Source of the DNA: an uncultured Actinomycetes bacterium | GTDB taxonomy: Bacteria; Actinomycetota; Actinomycetes; Mycobacteriales; Mycobacteriaceae | Reading direction: 5' to 3' | Assembly: GCA_903877095.1 (NCBI GenBank) | Contig: CAIRCP010000075.1 | Span: 1-51,696, forward strand | Length of the DNA: 51,696 nucleotides | Shown here: positions 35,784 through 44,972 of the stretch, in pieces | Position numbering within the stretch: position 1 is the stretch's first letter | How the letters are laid out: the number at the start of each line of letters is the position of its first letter | Translations under genes and position numbers: made by a program | Notes under the pieces: generated by a model | What the model saw: the letters and a program-made list of their open reading frames with translations, nothing else | Database searches by the model: none | What the model was told of the DNA's origin: nothing

Positions 35784-36086
35784 CTACGGGCGGGGCGGGG
35801 TGGCGGGCTGTTGCGACGGCGGCGTCAACCGTTCAGGGCCCATCGGTCCGTCGGGTCCCATCGGCGGGTGCGGGATGAGCATCGCGTGGCGCCCGTGGTG
35901 CCCACCACCGCCACCGCTGTGATGGCCGATGACGTATCCGCTGAAGAACACGGACGCGACGATGAACAGCGAGCCGGCGGCGATGCCGACCCAGGCCAGC
36001 GCCCGGAACAGCGGACTGGGCCGCCGTTCGTCGCGGTGGATGGCGGCAATGGTTGTGGTGTCGTTGTTTTCCACTAGTTCGGTCAT
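35784..36086 (-). CDS. Small His-rich membrane protein downstream of nicT
   Basis: A 100-residue protein with one hydrophobic helix (ALAWVGIAAGSLFIVASVFF, about residues 29-48). The helix is followed by a His/Gly segment (IGHHSGGGGGHHGRHAM) and a Pro/Met/Gly tail (PHPPMGPDGPMGP). The clustered His and Met could bind a transition metal. It lies 45 bp downstream of nicT on the same strand, so it is likely cotranscribed under the same cobalamin riboswitch. ATG 36086 was preferred over ATG 36095 without strong evidence. No family is recognised. Confidence 0.7.
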   Translation of the reverse strand: MTELVENNDTTTIAAIHRDERRPSPLFRALAWVGIAAGSLFIVASVFFSGYVIGHHSGGGGGHHGRHAMLIPHPPMGPDGPMGPERLTPPSQQPATPPRP

Positions 36087-36131
36087 GGCACCCATCGTGG
36101 GCGGCGCCGTATAGCGCGGGCTTTGCCGAGG

Positions 36132-37205
36132 TTATGAGCTCGCTGTGAGCCGGCGGACCCGCCCGGCCCGCAGCCGCCAGGCCGCCAGCGCGGCCGCCCA
36201 GGTCAGGGCGAACAGGATCACGATCACAAACCCGACGTTGTTGAGACTCAACGTGCTCACCCACTCGGTGACCGGGTTGGTCCAGCCCAGGTCGTCGTGC
36301 AGGACCGACACCAGTTCGACCGTCCCGATCACCCATGCCACGGCCACCGACAGCGCGGTGATTGCCAGGTTGTAGACGATCTTGCGGATCGGATTGGCGA
36401 AGGCCCAGTCGTAGGCCGCCGACATGAAGAGCCCGTCCACGGTGTCCATCACGCTCATCCCGGCGGCGAACAGCACCGGCAATGTCAGGACCGCGTACCA
36501 CGGCACCCCGGCCGCCGCGCCGTTACCCGCCAGGGCCAGCAGGGCGACCTCGGTGGCGGTGTCGAAGCCCAGGCCGAACAGCAGTCCGACGGCGAACATC
36601 TGCCCGGGACGGTTGATCCTGCGCATGACGGGCCGAAGCGCTCGCGCCACCACACCGCGGTTGTCGAGGTGCTGCTCCAGTTCCCGCTCGTCGAGCCGGC
36701 CGTTGCGCATCCGGGTGAAGACCCGCCAGATACCCAGCAGCGCAATCAGATTGACGATAGCGATCAGGTAGAGAAAGCCGCCGGAAGCCAGTGTCCCGGC
36801 GATGCCCAGCGCATGCCGGGTGGAGGAGGAGTCGTCCAGTAGCACCCCGGCGGTTCGGGCGGCCCCGACGACCAGCAGGGCCAGGATCACCACCATGGCG
36901 GAATGTCCCAGGGCGAACCAGAATCCGACCGACTTGGGCCGGTTGCCGCCGGCGGCGAGTTTGCGGGTGACGTTGTCGATGGCGGCGATGTGGTCGGCGT
37001 CGAAGGCGTGCCGCAGCCCGAAGATGTAGGCGGTGATGCCCAGGCCGATCGAGAACACCTGGGTGCCAACGTGATAGTGCTGGGGTGCCACCGCAACGAT
37101 CAGCGTGCCGAAGCCGACGACATGCAGGACGGCCACCGCGCCGAGCAATCCGGCGACCTGAGACCAGTCCCGACGCGTCCACGCGCCGTCGGTTCGACGG
37201 GCCAT
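36132..37205 (-). CDS. nicT: NiCoT family nickel/cobalt transporter
   Basis: A 357-residue Ni2+/Co2+ permease of eight helices. The family signature RHAFDADHI is at residues 65-73 in helix 2; other signatures are LGFDTATEVALLAL and the LFAAGMSVMDTVDG region. ATG 37205 was chosen because SD GGAGG (minus strand, 37216-37212) lies 6 nt before it. The annotation in M. tuberculosis (Rv2856) is nickel, but the cobalamin riboswitch in front of this gene argues that cobalt uptake for B12 is the main job. The longer reading covers the riboswitch and is not coding. Confidence 0.93.
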   Translation of the reverse strand: MARRTDGAWTRRDWSQVAGLLGAVAVLHVVGFGTLIVAVAPQHYHVGTQVFSIGLGITAYIFGLRHAFDADHIAAIDNVTRKLAAGGNRPKSVGFWFALGHSAMVVILALLVVGAARTAGVLLDDSSSTRHALGIAGTLASGGFLYLIAIVNLIALLGIWRVFTRMRNGRLDERELEQHLDNRGVVARALRPVMRRINRPGQMFAVGLLFGLGFDTATEVALLALAGNGAAAGVPWYAVLTLPVLFAAGMSVMDTVDGLFMSAAYDWAFANPIRKIVYNLAITALSVAVAWVIGTVELVSVLHDDLGWTNPVTEWVSTLSLNNVGFVIVILFALTWAAALAAWRLRAGRVRRLTASS

Positions 37206-37221
37206 GCGCAGCCTCCTCGAG

Positions 37222-37237
37222 GGGGATTCGCGTCCCC
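37222..37237 (-). promoter_or_regulatory. Hairpin in the riboswitch expression platform
   Basis: GGGGA/TCCCC (37222-37226 with 37233-37237) forms a 5-bp stem with a 6-nt loop, 5 nt upstream of the nicT Shine-Dalgarno GGAGG. Rearrangement of this stem could mask or free the ribosome-binding site, suggesting translational control. Confidence 0.5.
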
Positions 37238-37250
37238 GCTGTGGTGGGTC

Positions 37251-37345
37251 GTCGGACGGGGAGGTCTGGCTACCGGCCGATCGCTCAGCCGGACACAGTG
37301 GCGCGACCGCACCGGAATCACACCGGTTTCCCGCACCGTCCGAGG
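37251..37345 (-). promoter_or_regulatory. Cobalamin riboswitch upstream of nicT
   Basis: Read on the minus strand, the region has the conserved blocks of the B12 aptamer in order: GGTGCGGGAA, GGTGTGATTCCGGTGCGG, the B12 box GCGCCACTGTG (around 37294-37304) and GGTAGCCAGAC (37274-37264). The closing P1 stem pairs CGGAC (minus, 37342-37338) with GTCCG (minus, 37257-37253). Bound adenosylcobalamin would switch the transporter off. Confidence 0.88.
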
Positions 37346-37405
37346 TACAAAGCGACCTTAGCGGTCCGGGCACTTGATCGAGGAGCGTGCTGCAAATCGG
37401 TTGCG

Positions 37406-37633
37406 ATGGCCGTCGGTGTTGTTAGCGTCAAACACTGTGACGCGCGGACGCTGGGACCGCACCACAGCGCTGTTCGCACCGCAGGTGCCTTCTGGGACTG
37501 GATCGCCGGCCTGGATCTCAACGCCGTCGGATTCGTCATCGTCGGGATGTTCGTGGCGGCCTGGCTGGGGGCGATGCTGGTGTGGCGCGTCGGGCGCATC
37601 GAGGAGCGGATGTCCGTCCACGGCGAGAGGTGA
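37406..37633 (+). CDS. Microprotein resembling the C-terminal helix of NicT
   Basis: A 75-residue ORF whose C-terminal half is a single membrane helix, LDLNAVGFVIVGMFVAAW, followed by WRVGRIEERM. It aligns without gaps through the helix to the end of the adjacent NicT (LSLNNVGFVIVILFALTW then WRLRAGRV), including the block VGFVIV, the Trp and WR. It is divergent from nicT across the riboswitch region. ATG 37406 has only a weak ribosome-binding site; a non-ATG start nearer the helix is possible. It may be a detached duplicate of the last transporter helix that packs with NicT. Confidence 0.65.
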   Translation: MAVGVVSVKHCDARTLGPHHSAVRTAGAFWDWIAGLDLNAVGFVIVGMFVAAWLGAMLVWRVGRIEERMSVHGER

Positions 37634-37682
37634 GGCTCACCCGCCTCACGGCGGAGAACCGCGTTGAGCAGCCAGTTTGACG

Positions 37683-37712
37683 TTGACCCGCACACGGGAC
37701 CGAGACTACGTT
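37683..37712 (+). promoter_or_regulatory. SigA-like promoter for the carotenoid oxygenase gene
   Basis: TTGACC (37683-37688) and TACGTT (37707-37712) are separated by 18 nt and lie 30 bp before the start codon; AGGAGG follows at 37732-37737. A second TTGACG box is at 37677-37682. Confidence 0.55.
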
Positions 37713-37742
37713 GGAATTTCGTCTGATTGACCAGGAGGGTCC

Positions 37743-39266
37743 ATGGCTTCCACCGCGTCATCGACGTTCGAGCGCAGCACTCCTGGGCTGGAACTTCCGG
37801 ACCTGCCGGCGCTGCACGACTACCTCGATTCTCTCGACGAGGGCGAGCGGAGCCGGGCCCTGGTCCGGATGGCCACCATGAACGAGGCGGACCTGCGCAG
37901 CCTCGGGGTGAGCGAGCCGCAGCACACCGAACACACCTACCGGGTGACAGACGTGCGCGGGGAACTGCCGGACGGGCTCGCCGGAACCCTCTACCGCAAC
38001 GGCCCCGGACGCTGGCAGGACCACACCGGACGGCCGTTGCACCACCTTTTCGACGGCGACGGCATGATCTCCGCCTTCACGATCGACAACGGCAAGGTGC
38101 ACTACCGCAACCGCTACGTGCGCACCCAGCACTACCAGGCCAAATCCGGCATCCGGCACATGGGCACCGACGCCCCCGGCGGATTCCTGGCCAACGTTGC
38201 CCGGCTGCCGACGAACCTGGCCAACACCAACGTCATCGAGCACGCCGGTCACCTGTACGCGCTGTGGGAGGGCGGCCCGCCCTACGAACTGGACCCCCTC
38301 ACCTTGGAGACCAAGGGAGTGCGCCGGTTCGGTGGCGAATTGCGTTGGATCGGTTCGTATTCCGCACATCCCTGCATGTGCCCCAGCAGCGGCGACATGT
38401 TCAACTTCGGTGTCGAGTTCCTGCCCACCCCGCATCTTCGGGTGTACCGGACCGATCGCAAGGGCAAGCTCAAGCATTACCGGTCGGTGTCGCTGCCCTA
38501 TGTGGCGATGGTGCATGACTTCGCGATCACCGAGCGCTACCTGGTGTTCATCGTCTCGCCGATCATCCCGGATGGCATCCCGATTGCGCTGGGGCTCAAG
38601 TCATTCGGCGATGGGATGAAATACCACCCCGAACGCGGGAGTTCCTTTCTGCTCATACCCCGCGACGGCGGCGACGTCCGGCGCATCGAACACGACGCGA
38701 TCCTGCAGTTCCACCTCAGTAACGCGTTCGACGACCGGGGCGACGTCGTCGTCGACGTCATCACCTACCACGGCGGCGAACTGCTGGAATGCATTTCCCG
38801 GTTCCGGACCAGCCCACTGAACAAGGCGACCTCGGAGTTCACCCGGTTCCGGATCACCGCATCGGGTCGGGTGATCGGTGAGCAACTCAGTGACCGGAAC
38901 TGTGAGTTCCCGCGGCACCACCCCGACCGCGAAGGCCGGCCGCACCGCTACTCCTACTTCAACACCCGTCGCCACCTCGGGACGATGTTCGACGAGATCA
39001 CCAAGCTGGACCTGTCCGACAACAGCGAGACAAGCCACGCTGTCCAGACACCCGGAAACAGCTTCTGCGAGCCCGTCTTCACCCCGCGCCCAGGTGCCGT
39101 CGACGAGGACGACGGCTGGTTACTCACCGTCGAGTACCTGGCCGATTCACACACCTCGCGGTTGGTGGTTCTCGACGCGCAGGCCGTCGACCGCGGACCG
39201 GTCGCCACCGCGGCGCTGGCCGATCACATTCCGCAGGGCTTCCACGGCAACTTCGTGCCGCGCTGA
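37743..39266 (+). CDS. Carotenoid oxygenase (RPE65/CCD family)
   Basis: A 507-residue seven-bladed beta-propeller dioxygenase that cleaves carotenoid or stilbene-like double bonds with non-haem iron. The four iron-binding His are visible: H209 (YSAHPCM), H258 (MVHDFA), H324 (QFHLSN) and H501 (GFHGNF). No signal peptide is seen. AGGAGG sits just before ATG 37743. Carotenoid pigments are common in environmental mycobacteria, but no carotenoid synthesis gene lies in the window, so the substrate is open. Confidence 0.92.
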   Translation: MASTASSTFERSTPGLELPDLPALHDYLDSLDEGERSRALVRMATMNEADLRSLGVSEPQHTEHTYRVTDVRGELPDGLAGTLYRNGPGRWQDHTGRPLHHLFDGDGMISAFTIDNGKVHYRNRYVRTQHYQAKSGIRHMGTDAPGGFLANVARLPTNLANTNVIEHAGHLYALWEGGPPYELDPLTLETKGVRRFGGELRWIGSYSAHPCMCPSSGDMFNFGVEFLPTPHLRVYRTDRKGKLKHYRSVSLPYVAMVHDFAITERYLVFIVSPIIPDGIPIALGLKSFGDGMKYHPERGSSFLLIPRDGGDVRRIEHDAILQFHLSNAFDDRGDVVVDVITYHGGELLECISRFRTSPLNKATSEFTRFRITASGRVIGEQLSDRNCEFPRHHPDREGRPHRYSYFNTRRHLGTMFDEITKLDLSDNSETSHAVQTPGNSFCEPVFTPRPGAVDEDDGWLLTVEYLADSHTSRLVVLDAQAVDRGPVATAALADHIPQGFHGNFVPR

Positions 39267-39267
39267 C

Positions 39268-40095
39268 TCAATCCAGCACGTTGACGGCGCGGGCGAACAC
39301 CAGGGCAAGGGTCGACAGCGCCACGATGGATTGAATCGCCATCATCGCCTTGGCCCGAGGAGTCAGCGGCAGGGTGTCGGTGGGTGAGAACGCCACGACG
39401 TTGGTGAAGCTGACGTAGAGGTAGTCGATGAACCGCGGCTGCCAGTTCGGCGGGGCGAGATCGGGCTGCGCTGTCTGGGGAAACAGGAAGTCCGGCCAGC
39501 GCGGAGCGTCCGCACCGGTACCCGCACGCGCCTGTGGACCGCCCAGATCCATCGACCAGTACCAGATGCCGAACACGATGATGTTGGTGATGAACACCGC
39601 CCCGCCGCTGCCCAGCAGCACCGCGGGGTTGTTACTCACCTGTCCGGACACGATGCGGTAGTCCAGCACCAGGGCGGACGCGGTGTTGTCGACGGTGATT
39701 GCGGCCAGCAGTGCCACGGTCAGCACGGCGGCGAGTCGGCTGAGGCGGGTCAGCCGTTGTGGCCGGATGCTGAGCACCCCGATCAGCACCAGCGTGCCCA
39801 ACGTGATCGCCGGCCAGCGCGCGGCGGCGGCGATCGCGGCCAGCACGAACAGTGTCGCGGTGGTGCTCGCCCGGGCGGACTTGGTGAGCGGGACCGGGTT
39901 GATGACCGCGAGTACCACCAGGAGCGAGCACTCGAGAAGGAGCAGCGGCCAACGGGGAAACACGACGTACTCCAGTGGAACGGCGCGCTGCAGGAATACC
40001 GCGGCCATCAACGCGAATAACACCGGCCACCGGTTCTCCGCAACACCCGGCCGTTGCCAGGCGGGACGGGTCGGTGGCCCGTCGTCGGCTGTCAC
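39268..40095 (-). CDS. Membrane protein with degenerate ion-channel-like pore
   Basis: A 275-residue protein with about six hydrophobic helices. The last pair (about residues 221-271) has the layout of a two-helix ion-channel pore: YLYVSFTNVVAFSPTDTLPL, then TPRAKAMMAIQSIVALSTLA. The spacing of SFTN...P-T-D-T-LPLTPRAK matches the Ion_trans_2 pattern in which TVGYGD is the K+ filter, but here the filter residues read NVVAFSPTD, so it is not a normal potassium channel. It is downstream of and overlapping the hydrolase gene by 4 bp, and convergent with the carotenoid oxygenase gene (1 bp between). Confidence 0.75.
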   Translation of the reverse strand: MTADDGPPTRPAWQRPGVAENRWPVLFALMAAVFLQRAVPLEYVVFPRWPLLLLECSLLVVLAVINPVPLTKSARASTTATLFVLAAIAAAARWPAITLGTLVLIGVLSIRPQRLTRLSRLAAVLTVALLAAITVDNTASALVLDYRIVSGQVSNNPAVLLGSGGAVFITNIIVFGIWYWSMDLGGPQARAGTGADAPRWPDFLFPQTAQPDLAPPNWQPRFIDYLYVSFTNVVAFSPTDTLPLTPRAKAMMAIQSIVALSTLALVFARAVNVLD

Positions 40096-41093
40096 TGGTT
40101 TATCCGTGCCTCATCGAGTTCGGCCAGCCACTGATCCAGCTCCCGGTAGGCGGTCGCCCGCGGTTCCGGCAACGACAGGAAAACGTCATGTTTGGCGTCG
40201 GCCACCGGCACGATCGTCTGGCGGTTGCCGATACAGCCGGCCCATCGGGCGATATGGGCGACGTCGAGGACGGCGTCGCCGCGCTGCATCGCCGCGATGC
40301 CGGCCTTCTCGCTGACGCTGTGATCGGAGCGCAGGATCAGGTTGGGCACCCCGACGTCCAGACCGCGGTGCAACTGCGCCTGGGCGCGCTGGACGGCGTG
40401 GACCCAGCCGGCCGTGATCGGGAAGCCGCCGACCGGCTTCCACTGCAGGTTGTAGTCGAATTCGCCGTCGTAGTCGCGATGCAGGGTCAGGCCGTATCCA
40501 CCCTTGCCCGCCGCGCGGACCACCCGGGTCTTGTTCACTCGCGACGCGGCCCCCAGCGCCCCGGCGGTCGCCCGGGTGCGCAGGACGGCGGGGCCGTTGA
40601 GATCGAGGAAGGGGCTGTTGAGTACCAGCCCGGCCAGGCCCAGCGCAGCGGTGTCGCCGCGGGTGTGCAGCCGGTCGAGCCACAGTGTCACCACCAGCCC
40701 GCCGGTCGAGTGGCCGTAGATCACGCTGCGTGCGCCGGGGTTCTCCGCGTGGGCGATCGCCAGCGCGCGGTCGAGTTCGCGGTCGTAGCGGGACAGGTCG
40801 CTACTGAAGTGCGGGGTCTGCCCCGGCCGCCACGACCGGCCGCACCGGTGCAGGTCCAACCCGTAGAGCCGGTAGCCGCGGTCGGCGAAACGGTCGACGA
40901 GTTCAGTGTTGAAAAAATAGTCGGTGTAGCCGTGCACCGCCAGCGCGACCCGCGGCGCCGCAGGCTGCCCGCCGCGGCGGACCAGGGTGGCGACTAGTTC
41001 GCCCTCGCCGTCCGGATCGGCACCCAGGTGCAGCGTGGTCTGTTGGAAGCCGGGCAGAACGTCATCAACCCACACGGAATGCTCAGCCGACAC
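40092..41093 (-). CDS. Alpha/beta hydrolase (serine aminopeptidase S33 type)
   Basis: A 333-residue lysophospholipase-like hydrolase (Rv2854 type). The oxyanion strand is VALAVHGYTDYFF and the nucleophile elbow is YGHSTGGLVV (Ser in GHSTGG). Downstream D and H are expected in ILRSDHSVS and VPVADAKHDVFLSL. No signal peptide. Substrate unknown, monoacylglycerol-like esters being typical of the family. Its stop overlaps the start of the pore-like membrane protein. Confidence 0.9.
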   Translation of the reverse strand: MSAEHSVWVDDVLPGFQQTTLHLGADPDGEGELVATLVRRGGQPAAPRVALAVHGYTDYFFNTELVDRFADRGYRLYGLDLHRCGRSWRPGQTPHFSSDLSRYDRELDRALAIAHAENPGARSVIYGHSTGGLVVTLWLDRLHTRGDTAALGLAGLVLNSPFLDLNGPAVLRTRATAGALGAASRVNKTRVVRAAGKGGYGLTLHRDYDGEFDYNLQWKPVGGFPITAGWVHAVQRAQAQLHRGLDVGVPNLILRSDHSVSEKAGIAAMQRGDAVLDVAHIARWAGCIGNRQTIVPVADAKHDVFLSLPEPRATAYRELDQWLAELDEARINQ

Positions 41094-41120
41094 CGCGCAA
41101 CCCTATCGTCGGAGCCGCGA

Positions 41121-41126
41121 TAACCT
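41121..41126 (+). promoter_or_regulatory. Candidate -10 for mqo (leaderless)
   Basis: TAACCT ends 6 nt before ATG 41133 in the 39-bp divergent gap, with no ribosome-binding site. This fits a leaderless mqo transcript. Confidence 0.4.
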
Positions 41127-41132
41127 TGGCGC

Positions 41133-42647
41133 ATGTCTGCCACCGCGAATTCCGAGGCCACCACCGACGTCGTCCTGGTCGGTGCGGGAATCATGAGCGC
41201 CACCCTGAGCGCATTGCTGCGTCTGGTCGAGCCGACCTGGTCCATCACTCTGGTCGAACGCCTCGACGCCGCCGCCGCCGAGAGCAGCGACCCGTGGAAC
41301 AACGCCGGCACCGGGCACTCGGCGCTGTGCGAGCTCAACTACACGCCGGAGAAGCCCGACGGCACCGTCGACATCTCCAAGGCGATCACTATCAACGAGC
41401 AGTTCCAGGTGACCCGGCAGTTCTGGGCCTACGCCGCCGAGAACGGCATCCTCACCGACGTCGGCAGCTTCCTCAACCCCGTGCCGCACGTCAGCTACGT
41501 GCAGGGCGGCAAGAACGTCGACTATCTCAAGCGGCGCCGCGAGACCCTGGTCCGCAACCCGCTGTTCGCCTCGATGGAGTTCATCGACTCCGCCGACGAG
41601 TTCGCCCGCCGGCTGCCGCTGATGGCCCAGGGCCGGGACTTCTCCAAGCCGGTCGGGCTGAACTGGACCGAGGGCGGCACCGACGTCGACTTCGGCGCCC
41701 TGTCGCGTCAACTGCTCGCCTTCGGCACCTCCCAGGGGATGGACACCCTGTTCGGGCACGAGGTGCGCGACCTCACCCAGAATTCCGACAAGACCTGGAC
41801 GATCAAGATCCTCAACCGGCGCACCGGTGAAAAGCGCAGCCTGCGAAGCAGATTCGTCTTCGTCGGCGCGGGCGGCGGCGCACTGCCGCTGCTGCAGAAG
41901 GCCGGCATCAAAGAGGTCAAGGGTTTCGGCGGGTTCCCGGTCAGCGGAATGTGGCTGCGCACCAACAAGTCCGAACTGACCAGCCGGCATCACGCCAAGG
42001 TCTACGGTATGGCCCCCACCGGTGCACCGCCGATGTCGGTGCCGCACTTGGACACACGCGTGATCACCGGCAAGGACTGGCTGCTGTTCGGGCCGTTCGC
42101 CGGCTGGTCGCCGAAATTCCTCAAGACCGGCAAGGTGACCGACCTGCCGCTGTCGGTCAAGCCCGACAACCTGCTGTCCATGGTCGGCGTCGGCCTGACC
42201 GAACTGTCGCTGCTGAAGTACCTCATCGGCGAGTTGCTGCAGTCCTTCGGCAACCGGGTCGACACGCTGCGCCAGTTCGCCCCGAGCGCGCAGGGCAACG
42301 ACTGGGAGATCGACGTCGCCGGACAGCGCGTTCAGGTGATCCGTCGCGACTCCAAGAAGCTGGGCATCCTGGAGTTCGGCACAACGGTTCTCGCCGCCGC
42401 AGACGGGTCGATCGCCGGATTGCTCGGCGCGTCCCCGGGCGCCTCCACCGCGGTGCCCGCGATGATCGACGTGTTGCAGCGCTGCTTCCCCGACGAATAC
42501 TCGGGCTGGGAGCCCAAACTCAAGGAGATGGTGCCCTCGCTCGGGTCGAAACTCTCCGATGAGCCTCGGCTGTTCGCCGAGATTTGGGACCACGGCACGA
42601 AAGTTCTTGGGCTGCAGAGCCGGGCCGATACCACCGGGGTCGTGTGA
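41133..42647 (+). CDS. mqo: Malate:quinone oxidoreductase
   Basis: FAD-dependent, membrane-associated oxidation of malate to oxaloacetate with electron transfer to menaquinone. The 504-residue protein starts with the FAD fold [17 protein letters not shown] (about residues 13-29), has the family marker [17 protein letters not shown] and [18 protein letters not shown], and ends in the second dinucleotide segment. Rv2852c equivalent. It diverges from the hydrolase gene, and its stop overlaps the GNAT start (GTGTGA). Confidence 0.96.
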   Translation: MSATANSEATTDVVLVGAGIMSATLSALLRLVEPTWSITLVERLDAAAAESSDPWNNAGTGHSALCELNYTPEKPDGTVDISKAITINEQFQVTRQFWAYAAENGILTDVGSFLNPVPHVSYVQGGKNVDYLKRRRETLVRNPLFASMEFIDSADEFARRLPLMAQGRDFSKPVGLNWTEGGTDVDFGALSRQLLAFGTSQGMDTLFGHEVRDLTQNSDKTWTIKILNRRTGEKRSLRSRFVFVGAGGGALPLLQKAGIKEVKGFGGFPVSGMWLRTNKSELTSRHHAKVYGMAPTGAPPMSVPHLDTRVITGKDWLLFGPFAGWSPKFLKTGKVTDLPLSVKPDNLLSMVGVGLTELSLLKYLIGELLQSFGNRVDTLRQFAPSAQGNDWEIDVAGQRVQVIRRDSKKLGILEFGTTVLAAADGSIAGLLGASPGASTAVPAMIDVLQRCFPDEYSGWEPKLKEMVPSLGSKLSDEPRLFAEIWDHGTKVLGLQSRADTTGVV

Positions 42648-43099
42648 CGGTCGCACTGCGCCGGGCCTGGGCGCGGGATCTGGACGCGACGACGCTCTAC
42701 GCTCTGCTGAAACTCCGCGTCGAGGTGTTCGTGGTCGAACAGAACTGTCCGTACCCCGAACTCGACGGCCGTGACCTGGAACAGCGGACCCGGCATTTCT
42801 GGCTGGAAAGCCCTTCCGGCGCAGTCATTTCCACTCTCCGAGTTCTGGAAGACCAGGAGGCCGGCGCGACAACGTTCCGGATCGGGCGAGTGTGTACCCG
42901 GGCTTCCGAGCGTGGCCGCGGACACACCAACCGGCTGATGGACGCCGCCCTCACCGGCATCGGCGAGCACCCCTGCCGGATCAGCGCGCAGACCTACCTG
43001 GCCGAGATGTACGCCCGGCACGGATTCGTCACGGACGGGCCGGCATTCGACGAGGACGGCATCGCGCACGTGCCGATGATGCGGGCGGGCCGCCGGTGA
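42644..43099 (+). CDS. ElaA-like GNAT acetyltransferase
   Basis: A 151-residue single-domain GNAT (Rv2851c type; ElaA family). The family-typical start [21 protein letters not shown] (in parts: [14 protein letters not shown]) is followed by the acetyl-CoA loop [18 protein letters not shown] and the closing [13 protein letters not shown]. The start is GTG 42644, overlapping the mqo stop; the stop overlaps the chelatase start, so mqo-GNAT-chelatase are translationally linked. Substrate unknown. Confidence 0.88.
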   Translation: MTVALRRAWARDLDATTLYALLKLRVEVFVVEQNCPYPELDGRDLEQRTRHFWLESPSGAVISTLRVLEDQEAGATTFRIGRVCTRASERGRGHTNRLMDAALTGIGEHPCRISAQTYLAEMYARHGFVTDGPAFDEDGIAHVPMMRAGRR

Positions 43100-44961
43100 C
43101 CACCGCCTATTCATCGGGCGCGTATCCGTTCAGCGCGATCGTCGGCCACGACCGGCTTCGGCTGGCGCTGCTGCTGTGCGCCGTGCGCCCCGAGATCGGC
43201 GGTGTGGTCATCCGCGGCGAGAAGGGTACGGCCAAGTCGACGGCCGTGCGGGCGCTGGCGTCCGTTCTCGCCCAGGCCGATCCGGACGCGCATCTGGTGG
43301 AACTGCCGATCGGCGCCACCGAGGACCGGGTGGTCGGATCGCTGGACCTGCAGAAGGTGCTGCGCGACGGCGAGCACGCGTTCTCCCCGGGCCTGCTGGC
43401 CCGGGCGCACGGCGGGGTGCTCTACGTCGACGAGGTGAACCTGCTGCCGGATCACCTCGTCGACATCCTGCTCGACGCCGCCGCCATGGGCCGGGTGAAC
43501 GTCGAACGCGACGGGATCTCGCATTCGCACGAGGCCCGCTTCGTTCTGATCGGGACTATGAATCCCGAAGAGGGCGAACTGCGCCCGCAGCTGCTCGACC
43601 GGTTCGGTCTGGCCGTCGACGTGGCCGCCTCCCGCGATGTGGCGGTGCGCAGCGCGGTGATCCGGGCCCGACTGGCCTATGAGGCCGACCCGGCCGGGTT
43701 CGCCGAGCAATACCGCTCCCAGGACGCCGAGTTGGCCTCCCGGATCGCCGCGGCGCGTGCCCTGGTCGGTGGTGTCGAGCTGCCGGACCGCGAACTGCAC
43801 CGGATCGCCGCGCTGTGTGCGGCGTTCGACGTCGACGGCATGCGGGCGGATCTGGTGGTGGCCCGGACTGCGATCGCGCACGCCGCGTGGCGGGGCGAGA
43901 TGACGGTGGCGGAGCAGGACATCCGCGCCGCCGCGGAACTGGCGCTGCCGCACCGCCGCCGCCGCGACCCGTTCGACGATCCGGGCATCGATCCCGGCCA
44001 GCTCGACCAGGCACTGTCCGCCGCCGCAGCGGAGGCCGACGGCGGCTCGGGCCCCGACGGCGATCCGGAACCCGATCCGCCCGGCGGCGGAGGAACCACG
44101 GACAGTCCTGGGCAAGGGCTGCCGGGGAATTCGCCGTCGTCACCCGACCCCGGGCCGCGGCCGGCTGCCGCGCCGTCGGCGACTTTCCGCACCCGCGCCC
44201 TGACGGTGCCGGGGGTCGGCACCGGACAGTCGGGCCGCCGGTCGGCGGCCTACACCTCCACCGGATCAGCGGTGCGGGCTGCCGACCGCGCCGACGAGGG
44301 ACACGGCGTGCACCTGTTCGCGACGATGCTGGCGGCAGCCGAACGCCACGACCGCCCGGGACCGTTGCGTCCGCTGACCGACGACCTGCGCCGGGCGGTG
44401 CGGGTCGGCCGGGAGGGCAACCTGGTGATCTTCGTCGTCGACGCCTCCGGGTCGATGGCCGCCCGGGACCGGATGGCCGCGGTCTCCGGCGCGGCGCTGT
44501 CGCTGCTGTTGGACGCCTACCAGCGCCGCGACAAAGTCGCCGTCATCACCTTCCGCGCCGACGGCGCCCGTCTGGTACTTCCACCGACCACGTCGGCCCA
44601 CATCGCGGCCCGCCGGCTGACCCGGCTCGACACCGGCGGCAGAACCCCGCTGGCCGAAGGACTGCTCGCCGCCCGGGATGTGGTGGCCCGCGAACGGGCC
44701 CGCGATCGCTCCCGCCGCCCGCTGGTGGTCGTGCTCACCGACGGCCGCGCCACTGCCGGTCCGGATCCGTTGCGGCGCAGCCAGATCGCGGCGGTCCGGC
44801 TGCGTGCCGAGGGTGCGGCCGCGGTGGTGGTGGACTGCGAGACGTCCTACGTCAGGCTGGGACTGGCCGCTGAACTCGCCGGGCACCTGCACGCCCCGGT
44901 GCTGCGCCTGGAACACCTTCGTGCCGACGCCCTGGCGCAGGCCGTGCGCCGGGCGGCCTGA
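43096..44961 (+). CDS. Magnesium/cobalt chelatase subunit, ChlI-ChlD fusion type
   Basis: A 621-residue ATPase-VWA protein (Rv2850c type). The AAA+ domain has Walker [10 protein letters not shown] (residues 41-49) and Walker [11 protein letters not shown]. It is followed by a Pro/Gly/Asp-rich linker, then a VWA domain with the MIDAS motif DASGSMA near residue 449 and TDGRA. It therefore joins BchI and BchD-like parts. Mycobacteria make no chlorophyll; with cobO and cobB next, it most likely helps insert cobalt, with CobN encoded elsewhere. The start is GTG 43096, overlapping the GNAT stop. The long upstream reading is a shadow. Confidence 0.9.
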   Translation: MTTAYSSGAYPFSAIVGHDRLRLALLLCAVRPEIGGVVIRGEKGTAKSTAVRALASVLAQADPDAHLVELPIGATEDRVVGSLDLQKVLRDGEHAFSPGLLARAHGGVLYVDEVNLLPDHLVDILLDAAAMGRVNVERDGISHSHEARFVLIGTMNPEEGELRPQLLDRFGLAVDVAASRDVAVRSAVIRARLAYEADPAGFAEQYRSQDAELASRIAAARALVGGVELPDRELHRIAALCAAFDVDGMRADLVVARTAIAHAAWRGEMTVAEQDIRAAAELALPHRRRRDPFDDPGIDPGQLDQALSAAAAEADGGSGPDGDPEPDPPGGGGTTDSPGQGLPGNSPSSPDPGPRPAAAPSATFRTRALTVPGVGTGQSGRRSAAYTSTGSAVRAADRADEGHGVHLFATMLAAAERHDRPGPLRPLTDDLRRAVRVGREGNLVIFVVDASGSMAARDRMAAVSGAALSLLLDAYQRRDKVAVITFRADGARLVLPPTTSAHIAARRLTRLDTGGRTPLAEGLLAARDVVARERARDRSRRPLVVVLTDGRATAGPDPLRRSQIAAVRLRAEGAAAVVVDCETSYVRLGLAAELAGHLHAPVLRLEHLRADALAQAVRRAA

Positions 44962-44972
44962 AAGGGGTCGCG

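Noticed and set aside
36132..37373. The extended nicT start at 37373
   Set aside because: The extra 56 codons lie in the cobalamin riboswitch; the ATG at 37205 has an ideal Shine-Dalgarno.
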